From Novosphingobium clariflavum (lineage in GTDB: Bacteria > Pseudomonadota > Alphaproteobacteria > Sphingomonadales > Sphingomonadaceae), in NCBI RefSeq assembly GCF_026420865.1, contig NZ_JAPCWC010000028.1:1-40001 (forward strand): a DNA stretch of 40,001 bases, read 5' to 3'. Every line of letters begins with the position of its first letter. The stretch's first letter is position 1. Below are positions 7,378 through 16,187 of this stretch, piece after piece. The notes under the pieces are model-generated. The model was not told the origin of the DNA. It ran no database searches and saw only the letters and a list, made by a program, of their open reading frames with translations. Both the position numbers and the translations under genes were made by a program.

Positions 7378-8624
7378 GCCACGGTCCCCGAATCGACGGT
7401 GAGAAACTCCAGCGACACGCCGCCGGGCAGGAAGCCGGGATGGGCCACGCGGTTACGGGCCGCGATGCCACTGGCACGGGTTTCGAGGCTGGTGTCTGTG
7501 CGCGTGTCAGAACGGTAGAGGCGGTGCGCCACGACCAGGGCGGGCTCGGTTGTCGCCAGTTCGGCCGAGTAGACGCGGGCAAGGCTCACGCCCTTTGCAG
7601 CGATGTCGGCCGCGAGCGCGCGGCGTAAGGCGTCGAAGGTATCCGCGGTATCGTCGTCGCCGCGATCGGCAGCTTCCAGCGCCAGAGCATCCAGGTGATC
7701 GCCGATCGCGTCGCGGGTCACCTTGGCTTCGTCATAGCTCGCATAGTCCAGGGCGGACGCAGCGCGCACCAGCTCGGCCGCGCTGGCAACACGGAACAGG
7801 CGCAGGAGCGCGATGCGGTTGGTGGCCTCCCGCTGGCGCTGCGGAGTGCGCTCCGGCATTTCCGGCGTGTCGGGCGTCCAGTCGAGCATCATCTGGAGCG
7901 GCGCGAGGCGCGAACTGCGGCCGGTGCTGTTGCCAAGCACAGCCACGGCCGAGACGAGGCCCAGCACCGACGATGCCAGATTGAGCGGCGAGCGCATCAA
8001 ACTCGACACGTTACCGGGCAGGTAGCTGAGCGCCGATTGGAAGGCGCGGAGCGTCGGGCCCACGCCGCCACGCAGGCCGGCCGCGAGCTGCGAAGCATCG
8101 GCCATGCCCTTGACCAGATTGCTTGCCGAATCCTCGACCCAACCGGCAACACCATCGATCGAGAAATCCTTGGCGAAGGCTTCGGGCGCCACTGCCTCGG
8201 TCGCGTCGGCCGCTGCTGCGCCGTCACTGCCGGCAGCTACCGACACCGGCGCGGGCGCGGGAAGGCCAGCCTCACTGAAGCGGATCGAGAGACGGCAGAT
8301 GCCGCCTTCGTCAGTGCTTTCGCTGGTAGTGTATTCCAGCGCGGCAACCATCATCTGGCCGTGCCAGGGGTGAACCAGCAGACCCGGACCTTCCGCTTCC
8401 AGCGCGTCGATCAGCTTGTCGCGGCCAGCGCGATAATCGGCACCGACGACATGGCATTCGATCGAGAACTCGCGTGCCTTGCGGCCGAGGTCTTCGAGCG
8501 TGGGTTCGTCGCGCGAGGGCATTTCATGGATCGCCACGCGGCGGCCGCCGCTACGCTCATGGCTTTGGGTGCTGAAGGGAACGCCGCGAAAGCTGCCCTT
8601 CTGGTATTCTTCACGCCAGCTCAT
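7374..8624 (-). CDS. Tail/DNA circularisation protein gpN (gp43)
   Basis: 416 residues from the ATG at 8624, which overlaps the tape-measure stop as ATGA. The N-terminal 110 residues carry the family pattern W-R-E-E-Y-Q-KGSFRGVPF, GGRRVAIHEMP and GPGLLVHPWHGQMMV. This resembles baseplate LysM-containing proteins and the phage DNA circularisation N domain. In Mu, N is needed for tail assembly and has been linked to circularising infecting DNA. The middle is long and alpha-helical; an Ala-rich stretch lies near residues 128-150. Between the tape measure and P, the order is as in Mu. Confidence 0.9.
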   Translation of the reverse strand: MSWREEYQKGSFRGVPFSTQSHERSGGRRVAIHEMPSRDEPTLEDLGRKAREFSIECHVVGADYRAGRDKLIDALEAEGPGLLVHPWHGQMMVAALEYTTSESTDEGGICRLSIRFSEAGLPAPAPVSVAAGSDGAAAADATEAVAPEAFAKDFSIDGVAGWVEDSASNLVKGMADASQLAAGLRGGVGPTLRAFQSALSYLPGNVSSLMRSPLNLASSVLGLVSAVAVLGNSTGRSSRLAPLQMMLDWTPDTPEMPERTPQRQREATNRIALLRLFRVASAAELVRAASALDYASYDEAKVTRDAIGDHLDALALEAADRGDDDTADTFDALRRALAADIAAKGVSLARVYSAELATTEPALVVAHRLYRSDTRTDTSLETRASGIAARNRVAHPGFLPGGVSLEFLTVDSGTVA

Positions 8625-10162
8625 GCCGCTCCATCCATGATCTTGCCTGTGTTCGCTTTCACCGGGACGCTGGGATTGTTGGAGGTGACGCTGGTCACGC
8701 GGGCAGTGCCCGGACCTTGAACCCTGACATCGACCTGGAGCGCGCCGCCCACCTGGACGGGCGCGGCCGCAGAGGTACGCCCTCGGATTTGAGGGTTGCG
8801 CAGGTTCGGGACGGTCGGCCGGTTCCACCAGTTGTCGGGGGCTTTGGGGGCGGGCTTATTCGGAGCGGACGAAGCGCGATCTGTGTCTCCGCTACCCATC
8901 CATTCCATAAACCGAAGACTAGGTCCGACGATCGGCAGATTACGGATCACGTCCCTGTATTCCTCGGCCTTTTTGACCATCAGCCTAAGCGCGTTGACCA
9001 CGATCATGGCATTGTCCGCGATCGATTTCAGGTCCGCGGCGACTTGATCCCAATCAGTCTCCTTGATGAACTTTTCGGCCAGATCGGTCGCTTTTGTGAG
9101 CCAGGCGGAAATTTTCAGCGCCCACTGGTCCAGTGTTCCGTCCTCGCTCCACTCGTTGAGCTTGTCGAGAAAACTGGCCGCTGATTCCTTGAGCCTGTTG
9201 AACCATCCCGCCTCGGCGATTTTGTACTGAAACGCCGTCACCGTATCCTTGATGTTCTCCCACAGACCAACCAGCGTCTTGCTCTGGCGGATCATGCCGC
9301 CAGCATATTTGGCATCCCAAATCCCGAGTACGGTCTTACGGATCGATGCCGCATCGTTCTTCACGGTCTTGAAGGCGTTTTTGCCGTCCTTTGCCACAAA
9401 GGAGAACGTCACCAGGTTACCCTTGGTCGAGGACGTGATGCCGAAGGTCTTGAGGCGCTCATATTCCTTGGTCTGAGCATCGCCAATGGCCTCGACCGCG
9501 TCGGTCAATGTCTGGTTATTTGCAGCCGCTGCATCGCCCATACTCATCATCGCACCGGTGAACGGGTCGATGCCCAGATTTCGGGCACGCACGAATGCTT
9601 CGGCTACACCCTCAACCGCGTAGGGCGTGTCCTTCGCAAATTTCAGGACCCATTGAAGCGCCTTCTTTGCTTTATCCGCAGAGCCTTCGGTGCCCTCCAG
9701 TTGTGCCTGGAGTTGTTCAAAGTGTGCGCCCGTCGAGACGATCCCACTTAGGAACCAACCGCCTGTGGCCGCAGCCGTGGCGGCAGCACCAAGCACGCCC
9801 CACTTTGCCGCGCCGAGGGCTTTGCCACCCATCCACTTGAGACCAGACATCGCACCTCGGCCTGCCCGCCCCATCAGATCGAGGTTGCGAATACCGGCGC
9901 GCAGATCGGTGGCGAACCGCCGGGCCTGAAGGCCAGCCACCCGGAAGACAGAACCGATTGCCACTTGGCGAAGACGGCGTGCTCGGCGCTGATAATGATC
10001 GAGTGAGCGCGAGCCGCTCTCGATGTCCTGAGACACGCGGCGCACGTCCTGCCCCCAACGCCGGATGCCCGCCGTGAGCTGGGACACGCTGGAGCGCATC
10101 TTACGTGCAGGCGCCGTTACCCGGTCGACCGCCTCCAGGATCATCGAGAACTTGAGCGCCAT
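8621..10162 (-). CDS. Tail tape measure protein
   Basis: 513 residues. Sets the tail-tube length and probably passes into the host envelope during DNA ejection. The N-terminal 100 residues are basic and helical (TAPARKMRSSVSQLTAGIRR). A hydrophobic Ala/Gly-rich segment at about 110-145 suits membrane insertion. Tail-measure type motifs follow (QLEGTEGSADKAKKAL, FAKDTPYAVEGVAEAFVRARNLG). The C-terminus is Pro/Asn-rich, then beta. At 513 residues it predicts a tail shorter than that of Mu, whose homologue is larger. It starts 3 bases after the stop of the frameshifted chaperone ORF. Confidence 0.92.
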   Translation of the reverse strand: MALKFSMILEAVDRVTAPARKMRSSVSQLTAGIRRWGQDVRRVSQDIESGSRSLDHYQRRARRLRQVAIGSVFRVAGLQARRFATDLRAGIRNLDLMGRAGRGAMSGLKWMGGKALGAAKWGVLGAAATAAATGGWFLSGIVSTGAHFEQLQAQLEGTEGSADKAKKALQWVLKFAKDTPYAVEGVAEAFVRARNLGIDPFTGAMMSMGDAAAANNQTLTDAVEAIGDAQTKEYERLKTFGITSSTKGNLVTFSFVAKDGKNAFKTVKNDAASIRKTVLGIWDAKYAGGMIRQSKTLVGLWENIKDTVTAFQYKIAEAGWFNRLKESAASFLDKLNEWSEDGTLDQWALKISAWLTKATDLAEKFIKETDWDQVAADLKSIADNAMIVVNALRLMVKKAEEYRDVIRNLPIVGPSLRFMEWMGSGDTDRASSAPNKPAPKAPDNWWNRPTVPNLRNPQIRGRTSAAAPVQVGGALQVDVRVQGPGTARVTSVTSNNPSVPVKANTGKIMDGAA

Positions 10163-10164
10163 GG

Positions 10165-10607
10165 CTACTCGCTTTCGTTGGGAAACTGGCTCTCTGCCTC
10201 GCGGAGCCAGAATTCGACTTCATCCCACGTCATCGCCATCAGCTCGGCCGGGGCGATGTTGAACGTGTCGGCGCGGGCAAGCGCTGCTAGGCAGGCTCGC
10301 CAGTCGTCTGGCCACCGGGCGCGTTCTTGCCGAGCAAGTTTCCCAGCTCGCCGATGTCTTCGCCGTCCAGAAGTTCGGCCTCTTCTTCGCTGAGGTTCGT
10401 GATCTTCGCGATCAGTGCGATAGAGCCTGAGATTTCGCGGCCCTCGTATTGATCCATGACCCGCATGTCCTTGCCGCGCGGGCGTTTCAGCACGACGCAG
10501 AAACCGGCTTCGCGGAGGGTCTCCTCGCTTACTTCGCCCGTCTCAGCGCTGCGGGTTTCCCGGATGATCGGGTACTTGAGCTTGTAAGTTCCAAGGATGC
10601 GGGTCAC
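10165..10607 (-). CDS. Tail assembly chaperone gp41 with -1 frameshift extension
   Basis: The zero-frame protein (GTG at 10607, stop at 10287; 106 residues) is a Mu gp41-family tail chaperone: RILGTYKLKYPIIRE, then REAGFCVVLKRPRGKDMRVMDQYEG and the ITNLSEEEAELLDGEDIGEL pattern. Within codons 87-89 the mRNA reads G GGA AAC, a classical -1 slippery heptamer (plus-strand 10338-10344). The -1 frame is then open for about 57 codons to a TAG at 10165-10167 and encodes a GpE'-like tail (LAALARADTFNIAPAEL then TWDEVEFWLREAE). Both products should coat the tape measure before tube assembly. The short form overlaps tube gene M as GTGA. Confidence 0.85.
10338..10344 (-). promoter_or_regulatory. Programmed -1 ribosomal frameshift site GGGAAAC
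   Basis: On the minus strand the codons are CTG-GGA-AAC, so G-GGA-AAC fits X-XXY-YYZ in the zero frame. After slippage the reading continues CTT-GCT-CGG with no stop until 10165. The position, 19 codons before the gp41 stop, and the downstream chaperone-like ORF fit tail-chaperone frameshifting in long-tailed phages. Confidence 0.8.
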
Positions 10608-10969
10608 AGCACTTCCTCCGCCGGAGGGCCGCCCATCACGAGGCTGGCCTTGCCGTCCTGGCCGAAGCTGATCACATCGGACGTGTAGGCGTTACGAACG
10701 ATCCACTGGATGCCCGTATCGGTTGTCAGAACGGCCGTGGCATTGTCGATCGCGCGCAGGGCGGCGAGGCTGACGCCCTTCTTGTACAGCAGCGAGACGG
10801 TCAACTTGGCTGGGTTGGTCGACTCGGTGAAGGCGCCTGCCTCGTAGTCGCCGGCTACAGCTTCACGGCTGGGACCGCCGATTTCGAGGGTCGCCTCCTT
10901 TGACGATGAGTAGGTTGTGCCGTCGATAGTGATCTTCACCTGACCGACGACCTGATTGGGATTGGCCAT
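10604..10969 (-). CDS. Tail tube protein gpM
   Basis: 121 residues, Mu gpM-type tail tube (the inner hollow tube through which DNA passes). Typical is the N-terminal QVVGQVKITIDGTTYSSSKEATLEIGG pattern, followed by REAVAGDYEAGAFTESTNPAKLTVSLLY, and a beta-rich C-terminus ending GKASLVMGGP. Lies downstream of the sheath gene with one small gene between. Its stop overlaps the gp41 GTG start. Confidence 0.93.
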   Translation of the reverse strand: MANPNQVVGQVKITIDGTTYSSSKEATLEIGGPSREAVAGDYEAGAFTESTNPAKLTVSLLYKKGVSLAALRAIDNATAVLTTDTGIQWIVRNAYTSDVISFGQDGKASLVMGGPPAEEVL

Positions 10970-11003
10970 CTTATGCTCCTTTCAGAAGGTTCTGAGACGG
11001 CGC

Positions 11004-11273
11004 TCAGGCGCGCGCGACGTGCGAAACCGTAATGCCGACGCCGGCGCTGCTCACCTTGCCGTCGATGCTGCCGATCGAGCCGTGCATCGAAACCGCGATG
11101 TCCTGGTCGGGATCGTCAGGCAGTACGGCGAGGAATATCTCCGCGACCTTCTCGGCCTGCTCGCGATCGTTCGCGTGGAGAGGCTGGCTGGCGGCGACCT
11201 TGTCGAGTTCCGCCTGGATCAGCGTATGCGCTTCCCACTTGGCCCCGGCGCGGATGTTGAAAGAGTAGCTCAT
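11004..11273 (-). CDS. Small uncharacterised tail-region protein
   Basis: 89 residues with no family I recognise. It lies between the sheath (stop at 11295) and the tube (start at 10969), with about 20-35 bases on either side. It has an N-terminal beta hairpin (SYSFNIRAGAKWEAHTLIQAELDKV), an acidic centre (LAVLPDDPDQDIAVSMHG) and a C-terminal Gly/Val beta hairpin. A structural accessory of the tail is possible by location only. In Mu, sheath L and tube M are adjacent, so this is an insertion in the order. Confidence 0.75.
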   Translation of the reverse strand: MSYSFNIRAGAKWEAHTLIQAELDKVAASQPLHANDREQAEKVAEIFLAVLPDDPDQDIAVSMHGSIGSIDGKVSSAGVGITVSHVARA

Positions 11274-11294
11274 GTTTTACTCCTGAAGGCCGGC

Positions 11295-12773
11295 TCAGAG
11301 CCGGAACTGGATGGCAGCGGCGAAGCTGCGGAACTGGTTGACGATGTCTGGCGGGATCAGCGCGTTGATGCGGTTCACGTCGTTCGCGTCGCGCTCGACG
11401 ATCAGGTCGGTGACGAACTGATCGAGCCCTTCGACAAGCCCGGCGTCTTCCCATTCGCGGGCAAGTGCGATGATCTCTGCCCGAATGATCTTGGGCGTGA
11501 CGATCGCCTGACCGGCGCCGAAGCGGGTGTCGTCATCGGCCAGCTTGTGGCGCGGGAACTTGGTGGCGATCCGGCTGCGCAGCGAGGCGCGCAAGTACGC
11601 CAGCGTCGTCACCGTTTCGAGATCGAGGTATGCCACGCTCGGCAGGCCGAAGGCGTCGGTCTGGTACGTCGTGATCGAGCGCTCGATCCGGCACACGCCG
11701 GAAGTATCGGCCACGAAAGTGGCGATGCCGTCGCGGAGGAGAAGATCGCGCTGCGCCCTGGTGAACTGGTCGGCTTCCTTTGGCGCGACCATGCCGGTGA
11801 GCGTGAGTGTCTGTGTCGGCCGGGCCGGATCGACGGCCGTGTAGTAGCCGCAGATTGCCGCATAGATTGCCGCGACCTCGGCCGACCAGGTCGGGCTCTT
11901 TCCCGAACCGAGGATCGTGAGCAGTTCGCTGTTGAGCGCGGCGCCGAACGCGGCAAGCGTGCCTTGCGTACCCGACTTGGCGGCATAGGCGAAGCTTTCC
12001 AGCATGCGCTCCGGCCCCCAGCGGTCATCCAGTTCGAGCTTGATCTTCGCCGCGATCGACGCGGTGATGACGCCGAAGATCATCGTGCGATAGGGCTGGT
12101 CACCGACCACCGGCCAGAGATTGTCGATCTCGGGATCGCCGGCACCGCCGGCCATTGCCACGACAGCGATGCCGACACCGGCCGCGAGGGCTTCACCCGC
12201 ATAGTGGCTGTGCCGCACGTCGATCTCGTTGCCTGCACTGCCCTTGTTGCGCGCCGTCAGGGTGACGACGTGCTGATTGGGCGACGCGCCGACGGCGGCC
12301 GTCACCGGCAGGTCGAGCTTTGCGTTCACGGCGGCCGCAATGGCCGTCGCGATCGAGGTGGCAATGTCGCCGCTGGCGATCGTCAACGGCACGCGCACGC
12401 CAGCGATCATCAGCGCCAGTTCGCGGCTTTCGGTCGCCGGGCCGGTGACCGTGATCGTAGCGGTCGCAGCCGTCGATCCGGCCGCATCGTCCAGGCCGAT
12501 CGCGATCACCTCGCTGTACTTGTCAGCCGTCTTGTAGGCGGCGACCATGCGCGCCAGCATAGAGCCACGGCCGAACAGGGCGATAGCCTGGCTGGCGTCG
12601 GAAACGGCCTGCCGGGTCAGTGCGGCACTTGTGCCGGCGGCGAGCTTCTGGCCGACGATGAGGACGCGGTTCACGATCGGCGGCGAGCCGGAAACGGCGC
12701 GGCTCGAATCGAATTCGACGTACTGTCCCGGCGTGCGGATATCGGCCGGAATGCTGGTGAAGCTGATAGTCAT
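11295..12773 (-). CDS. Contractile tail sheath protein gpL
   Basis: 492 residues of the Mu gpL sheath family, which contracts to drive the tube through the envelope. Signature features: N-terminal TISFTSIPADIRTPGQYVEFD, the NRVLIVGQ strand, an Ala/Thr-rich insert (about 100-190), PYRTMIFGVITASIAAKIKLELDDRWGPERMLESFAY, and the C-terminal LAYLRASLRSRIATKFPRHKL and NRINALIPPDIVNQFRSFAAAIQFRL used in sheath-sheath contacts. The start overlaps the gp38 stop as ATGA. Confidence 0.95.
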   Translation of the reverse strand: MTISFTSIPADIRTPGQYVEFDSSRAVSGSPPIVNRVLIVGQKLAAGTSAALTRQAVSDASQAIALFGRGSMLARMVAAYKTADKYSEVIAIGLDDAAGSTAATATITVTGPATESRELALMIAGVRVPLTIASGDIATSIATAIAAAVNAKLDLPVTAAVGASPNQHVVTLTARNKGSAGNEIDVRHSHYAGEALAAGVGIAVVAMAGGAGDPEIDNLWPVVGDQPYRTMIFGVITASIAAKIKLELDDRWGPERMLESFAYAAKSGTQGTLAAFGAALNSELLTILGSGKSPTWSAEVAAIYAAICGYYTAVDPARPTQTLTLTGMVAPKEADQFTRAQRDLLLRDGIATFVADTSGVCRIERSITTYQTDAFGLPSVAYLDLETVTTLAYLRASLRSRIATKFPRHKLADDDTRFGAGQAIVTPKIIRAEIIALAREWEDAGLVEGLDQFVTDLIVERDANDVNRINALIPPDIVNQFRSFAAAIQFRL

Positions 12774-12952
12774 TCGGAAGTGCTCCGGGGCTTGGACTTG
12801 ACGACGGGGACCGGCTCGATGTCACCGGCGTTAAGAAGGCTGCGCCAGTACGGCGTCAGAATCAGCGGCATGCCGGTATCGGGAAGCGGTTCGCCGTTCG
12901 GGCGGCGCGCACGCCTTCCTTCCACTGGCCGGTACGATGTGAACTTGGTCAT
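12770..12952 (-). CDS. Mu gp38-like small protein (DUF2635)
   Basis: 60 residues starting at the ATG at 12952 (ATGA overlap with the gp37 stop). The pattern V-x-x-RPNGEPLPDTGMPL followed by TPYWRSLLNAGDIEPV is characteristic of DUF2635, found just upstream of Mu-type sheath genes. The function is unknown. Its retention between gp37 and L supports an assembly role. Confidence 0.88.
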   Translation of the reverse strand: MTKFTSYRPVEGRRARRPNGEPLPDTGMPLILTPYWRSLLNAGDIEPVPVVKSKPRSTSE

Positions 12953-13563
12953 TGTGGCACCTGGATAAGGTCTTCGGCGTCTGGGTTTTCGGCGGGGAGC
13001 GGCGGCACGACATTGCCGAGCGGCGGCACGTCCCAGTCGGCGTGCAGCGTGCGGAACTGGCCAAGCTCGGCGTCGAAGGTTCCGAAGGACGCGGTGCATT
13101 CCAGCTCGATCGCGATGAGCGAAAGCTTCTGCGTCTTCATCTGGGCGGAACGCGCGATCGGCCGGGCGCTACGAACAGAGACCGGTCGCACCAGCGTGAG
13201 CGGACTAAGCCAGTTCTCCGACAGGACGCGCACGGCATCCTCGACAAGCTGAAAGCTGCCCGGCACCGCGCCATCGCCGTGGCGGCTGTTCTGCTCGTTC
13301 CGCAGGTTGCTGGCGGCGACGACCAGTACGAAGCGGCAAACGGCTGTAAGGCCGTCGTCGTCGCCCTGGTCTTCGCCTTCGCTGAAGCCGAGCCATGAAA
13401 CCCACGCTGCCGGCGTGCGCAGGTTGCGCACCGAAGCGAGGTATTCCTCGAACTCGTCGGGGAAGGTTTCGAGTACCTGATACGTGTAACCGAAGGTGCC
13501 GGGACCAGTACCGCCCATGGCATTGAGCTGGGCGAGCAATGCAAGCTCGATGGCGGCGATCAT
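12949..13563 (-). CDS. Tail terminator-like protein gp37 (DUF1834)
   Basis: 204 residues of the Mu gp37/DUF1834 family, proposed to cap or terminate the tail. Features: an N-terminal helix (IAAIELALLAQLNAM), Y-Q-V-LETFPDEFEEYL, and the strands VCRFVLVVAASNLRNEQNSRHGD followed by VEDAVRVLSENW. Start overlaps the gene G stop as ATGA. The C-terminal 35 residues are Pro-rich and look appended. Confidence 0.88.
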   Translation of the reverse strand: MIAAIELALLAQLNAMGGTGPGTFGYTYQVLETFPDEFEEYLASVRNLRTPAAWVSWLGFSEGEDQGDDDGLTAVCRFVLVVAASNLRNEQNSRHGDGAVPGSFQLVEDAVRVLSENWLSPLTLVRPVSVRSARPIARSAQMKTQKLSLIAIELECTASFGTFDAELGQFRTLHADWDVPPLGNVVPPLPAENPDAEDLIQVPQ

Positions 13564-14066
13564 GCTTCGCCTCCCATCGCGTCGAGCGCGTAGGCCTCGG
13601 CTTCTTCGAGCAACTCCTCACCATTGTCGGTGGACAGGCCGAGGAACGGACGCGCCGGGATTTCAACTTCCATCACCCGGCGCCAGCCAAGGCCGCCGGG
13701 AAGCTGGAAACGGAGACCGGCCGAAGTCTTGGCGCGGATTTTCGCGCCGCCCTGGTGAACGCCGGCATAAACGAGGTTGGTGCCGATCTCGACGCTCAAG
13801 CGACTGGGAATCGAATGGATCGAGCCGCGCAGCGTCGTGCGATCGGTCAGCGTCTTGCCGCCGTCCTGGCGCGCACGAAGCGACGGCTTCCAGCGCGAAC
13901 CATCCGGCGCCGTTTCGGCTTCGAAGCGCTCGCTGGTCTGGGTCTCGAGAATGCCGCCGAAGGTTTCCATCAGCGGCGTAAGGTCGCCGAAGGCCCGCGC
14001 CAGCGAAGCAAGCTTCGCCTCGATCGCGTGCCCGCCCATCGTCTGGATCGAGAATGCGGCGGCCAT
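13560..14066 (-). CDS. Virion morphogenesis protein gpG (tail completion)
   Basis: 168 residues, Mu gpG/P2 gpS tail-completion family, which joins tail to head. Recognisable elements are the helix FGDLTPLMETFGGILETQTSERF, the conserved APDGSRWKPS-x-RARQDGGKTLTDR, the loop SIHS...IGTNLVYAGVHQGGAKI, and C-terminal IPARPFLGLS. In Mu, G lies between F and I; here it comes after gp36. Confidence 0.92.
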   Translation of the reverse strand: MAAAFSIQTMGGHAIEAKLASLARAFGDLTPLMETFGGILETQTSERFEAETAPDGSRWKPSLRARQDGGKTLTDRTTLRGSIHSIPSRLSVEIGTNLVYAGVHQGGAKIRAKTSAGLRFQLPGGLGWRRVMEVEIPARPFLGLSTDNGEELLEEAEAYALDAMGGEA

Positions 14067-14067
14067 C

Positions 14068-14490
14068 TCAGTAGCCCTTCAGCTTCTCGCGCGAGAAGCG
14101 CTGCGGGTCACTGGAGACAAGAATTTGACCGGGGCGCGGCGCGGCCTCCTCGACGCCCTGGTCGAGCTTGATGACGCCGGACGAAATGTCCTTCAGGCGC
14201 GCAAGCGCATCCTTACGCCGATCAGCAACCCACTGCGGCGGGTCGGAGCGCCAGAGGAGCGAGAACGCATAGTCGCAGGCGATATCGGTAAGAAGCGGGT
14301 GACCGGCGAGGCTCGCCGTGTCCCTGTGCCGCGCCGCGACATAGCTGGTGATGAGAGCGTCAGCGCTGGAGAGCTTCTCCTCGATGACGCTGGCGACGAT
14401 CGCGCCGGTGTTGTCGGGGTCCGACAACTGGATGAGATCGCGCTTCTCGAAACGCGCCTGCATGGCTGCGAGGTCGGCGAAGAGAGGCAC
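14068..14490 (-). CDS. Head-tail connector gp36 (DUF1320)
   Basis: 140 residues of DUF1320/Mu gp36, a likely head-completion or connector protein. Features: ADLAAMQARFEKRDLIQLSD, then EEKLSSADALITSYVAARHRD, LPL-like LLTDIACDYAFSLLWR, and the C-terminal RFSREKLKGY. The start is GTG at 14490 preceded by a weak GGA. The 96 bases upstream to gp35 contain no gene and nothing notable. Confidence 0.92.
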   Translation of the reverse strand: MPLFADLAAMQARFEKRDLIQLSDPDNTGAIVASVIEEKLSSADALITSYVAARHRDTASLAGHPLLTDIACDYAFSLLWRSDPPQWVADRRKDALARLKDISSGVIKLDQGVEEAAPRPGQILVSSDPQRFSREKLKGY

Positions 14491-14586
14491 GTTCGATCAT
14501 CCTTTCATGAAATTGGAAGAAGACGGGCGACGGGACGGAATGGCTGGTGGGCCCCCGCCGCCCGCGAGGTCACATGAGGCGAAGGT

Positions 14587-15267
14587 TCAGGCCTTCGCTT
14601 CGGTCGCAGACTTGGGCTTCGCCTTCCCGGCCGGCTTGGCGGCGGGTGCGGCGCTAGACCCGTTTTCGGTATTCAGTTCGGCGGCCGGAGGCTGAGGAGT
14701 GTCCTCCGGCTGGTTTCCTACGTCCGCATCGACCTTCCGATCGGCCGTCGATGCGTCCGCCTCCTCGCGGGTCTGCCCCGAAGCGTCCGCCGAAGACGTT
14801 TCGGTGCCAGGGGAGCTTTTCAGAGCGCCCGAAGCGTTGGGCTCTCCGCTCGAAGCGGGAGCGTCCCCGGACGACGCGGCCGCGCCTCCGGTTTCCCCTT
14901 CCGCCCCACTGGCAGGCTGCAATTCTGTTGAGGCGCCGAGGGCTTGGTCGGTGACTTGTTCGAGCCCCTCTTTCACGGTGTCGGCAGAAAGCGTGGAATT
15001 CGCCTTCATGATCGCAACGACTTCGCGAACCATCTCGACCTCTTCAACATCGATCGTTGTCTCGCCGCCTTCCTCGTCCACGATCACGCAAACAAGGACC
15101 TGGTCCTCGACGATGGCGAGCAGCTTTTCGGCGATTGCCAGATCGTCGTCGCCGAGGTCCTTGCGGGTCAGCTCGACGGCTTCGCGCCCGAAGGCAAAGC
15201 CTGCGCGGCGGCGCGACGGACGGGCCGTCTTGACGCGCAGGACGCCTTGAAAGAACGCCTCAGCCAT
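14587..15267 (-). CDS. Mu gp35-like protein with low-complexity tail
   Basis: 226 residues. The first 95 residues resemble Mu gp35 (HI1506-related) proteins: FFQGVLRVKTARPSRRRAGFAFGREAVEL, an acidic strand (QVLVCVIVDEEGG) and a short helix. The remaining ~130 residues are a Ser/Ala/Pro/Glu-rich, probably disordered tail ending in the Lys-rich GKAKPKSATEAKA. It overlaps the end of the major head gene by 8 bases. A capsid-accessory role is suggested only by position. Confidence 0.8.
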   Translation of the reverse strand: MAEAFFQGVLRVKTARPSRRRAGFAFGREAVELTRKDLGDDDLAIAEKLLAIVEDQVLVCVIVDEEGGETTIDVEEVEMVREVVAIMKANSTLSADTVKEGLEQVTDQALGASTELQPASGAEGETGGAAASSGDAPASSGEPNASGALKSSPGTETSSADASGQTREEADASTADRKVDADVGNQPEDTPQPPAAELNTENGSSAAPAAKPAGKAKPKSATEAKA

Positions 15268-16162
15268 CGAGCCAGTCCGCGACCATCAGCTTCGCGGTGC
15301 CGGACCATACGTTGCTGGCGCCGGCCGCATCGTTGGTGGCGTTGATGAGCTGGAGGCCCTTCTTTTCGAGGCTAGGCGGCACGACCAGCGTCTTCGGACG
15401 GATACCCAGCTTGCGGCCGTAGTCGCCCTTCATGTTGCGCATGGCTGCGCGCGCGGCACCGTAGTTGTCCCCGTCGAGCGTGGCCTTGGAGCCGTATGCG
15501 AATTGCCAGAAACCGAAGCCGACGTTGTCGCGGCAGTCGATGCCGTAGTTGAACTCCTTCCGGTTGAACACGTTGTCGTCGGTCAGGGCATCCTTGGCGA
15601 CGAAGTTCGCGGACTTGCGGCGCTGGAAGATCACCGGCTTGAGAGCGCGGGTATCGTCGATCAGATACCATGCCGGACCGGCGCCTGCCTGCATGTTCGA
15701 CACGGAAGTCTGTGAGCCGTCGGCCGCCTTGACCGGGTGGTCCGTGTCGAAGAAGTTCTGCCCGTCGTAGCACTCCGTATCGAAGGCTTCCTGCCACAGC
15801 TCCCAGACAAGTTCGTCGGGGTGGGACGCGGCCGACATACCCATCTCGGTAAAGAGAGGACTGTAGAGCCCGAGGTTGTCGTCCTCGATGTCGTTGCGAT
15901 CGACGCCGATCGTCAGCTCGAAGTCGCGGTTCTTGATCGCGTAGCCATGGGCTTCCATGCCATGCACTACGCGGTCGCCGAACCATTCCCGCATCTTGGG
16001 GAACTTGCCCAGCCAGCCGTACTCGTTGCTGCCGGTACTGCTGGGCACGAGCGTGGCAAGCGACTGCCACTGGCTTTCGACTTGGCCGAGGCCGCCCTGG
16101 AACAGAGCGTTGAAGGAGACGCCAAGCGTCTGAAGAAGCGCGACGGTTACTTTCTGTGCCAT
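15260..16162 (-). CDS. Major head (capsid) protein gpT
   Basis: 300 residues, Mu gpT family with HK97-type fold. Diagnostic regions are the N-terminal LLQTLGVSFNALFQGGLGQVESQWQSLATLVPS, the GWLGKFPKMREWFGDRVVHGMEAHGYAIKNRDFELTIGVDRNDIEDDNLG segment and LVVPPSLEKKGLQLINA near the C-terminus. Upstream are the protease/scaffold and decoration genes, in standard Mu order. Confidence 0.95.
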   Translation of the reverse strand: MAQKVTVALLQTLGVSFNALFQGGLGQVESQWQSLATLVPSSTGSNEYGWLGKFPKMREWFGDRVVHGMEAHGYAIKNRDFELTIGVDRNDIEDDNLGLYSPLFTEMGMSAASHPDELVWELWQEAFDTECYDGQNFFDTDHPVKAADGSQTSVSNMQAGAGPAWYLIDDTRALKPVIFQRRKSANFVAKDALTDDNVFNRKEFNYGIDCRDNVGFGFWQFAYGSKATLDGDNYGAARAAMRNMKGDYGRKLGIRPKTLVVPPSLEKKGLQLINATNDAAGASNVWSGTAKLMVADWLDG

Positions 16163-16187
16163 GTGATGCTGTCCTTAGTTCGCGGCT

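Noticed and set aside
6358..7518. A 386-codon plus-strand open frame opposite gpP
   Set aside because: Arg/Ala/His-rich antisense shadow of the gpP hub gene with no domain or ribosome site.
10956..12968. A 670-codon plus-strand open frame opposite the sheath gene
   Set aside because: It mirrors gpL/gp38, has a composition typical of antisense frames in high-GC DNA (many Arg, Gly, Asp and Val) and no protein family; the minus-strand sheath is certain.
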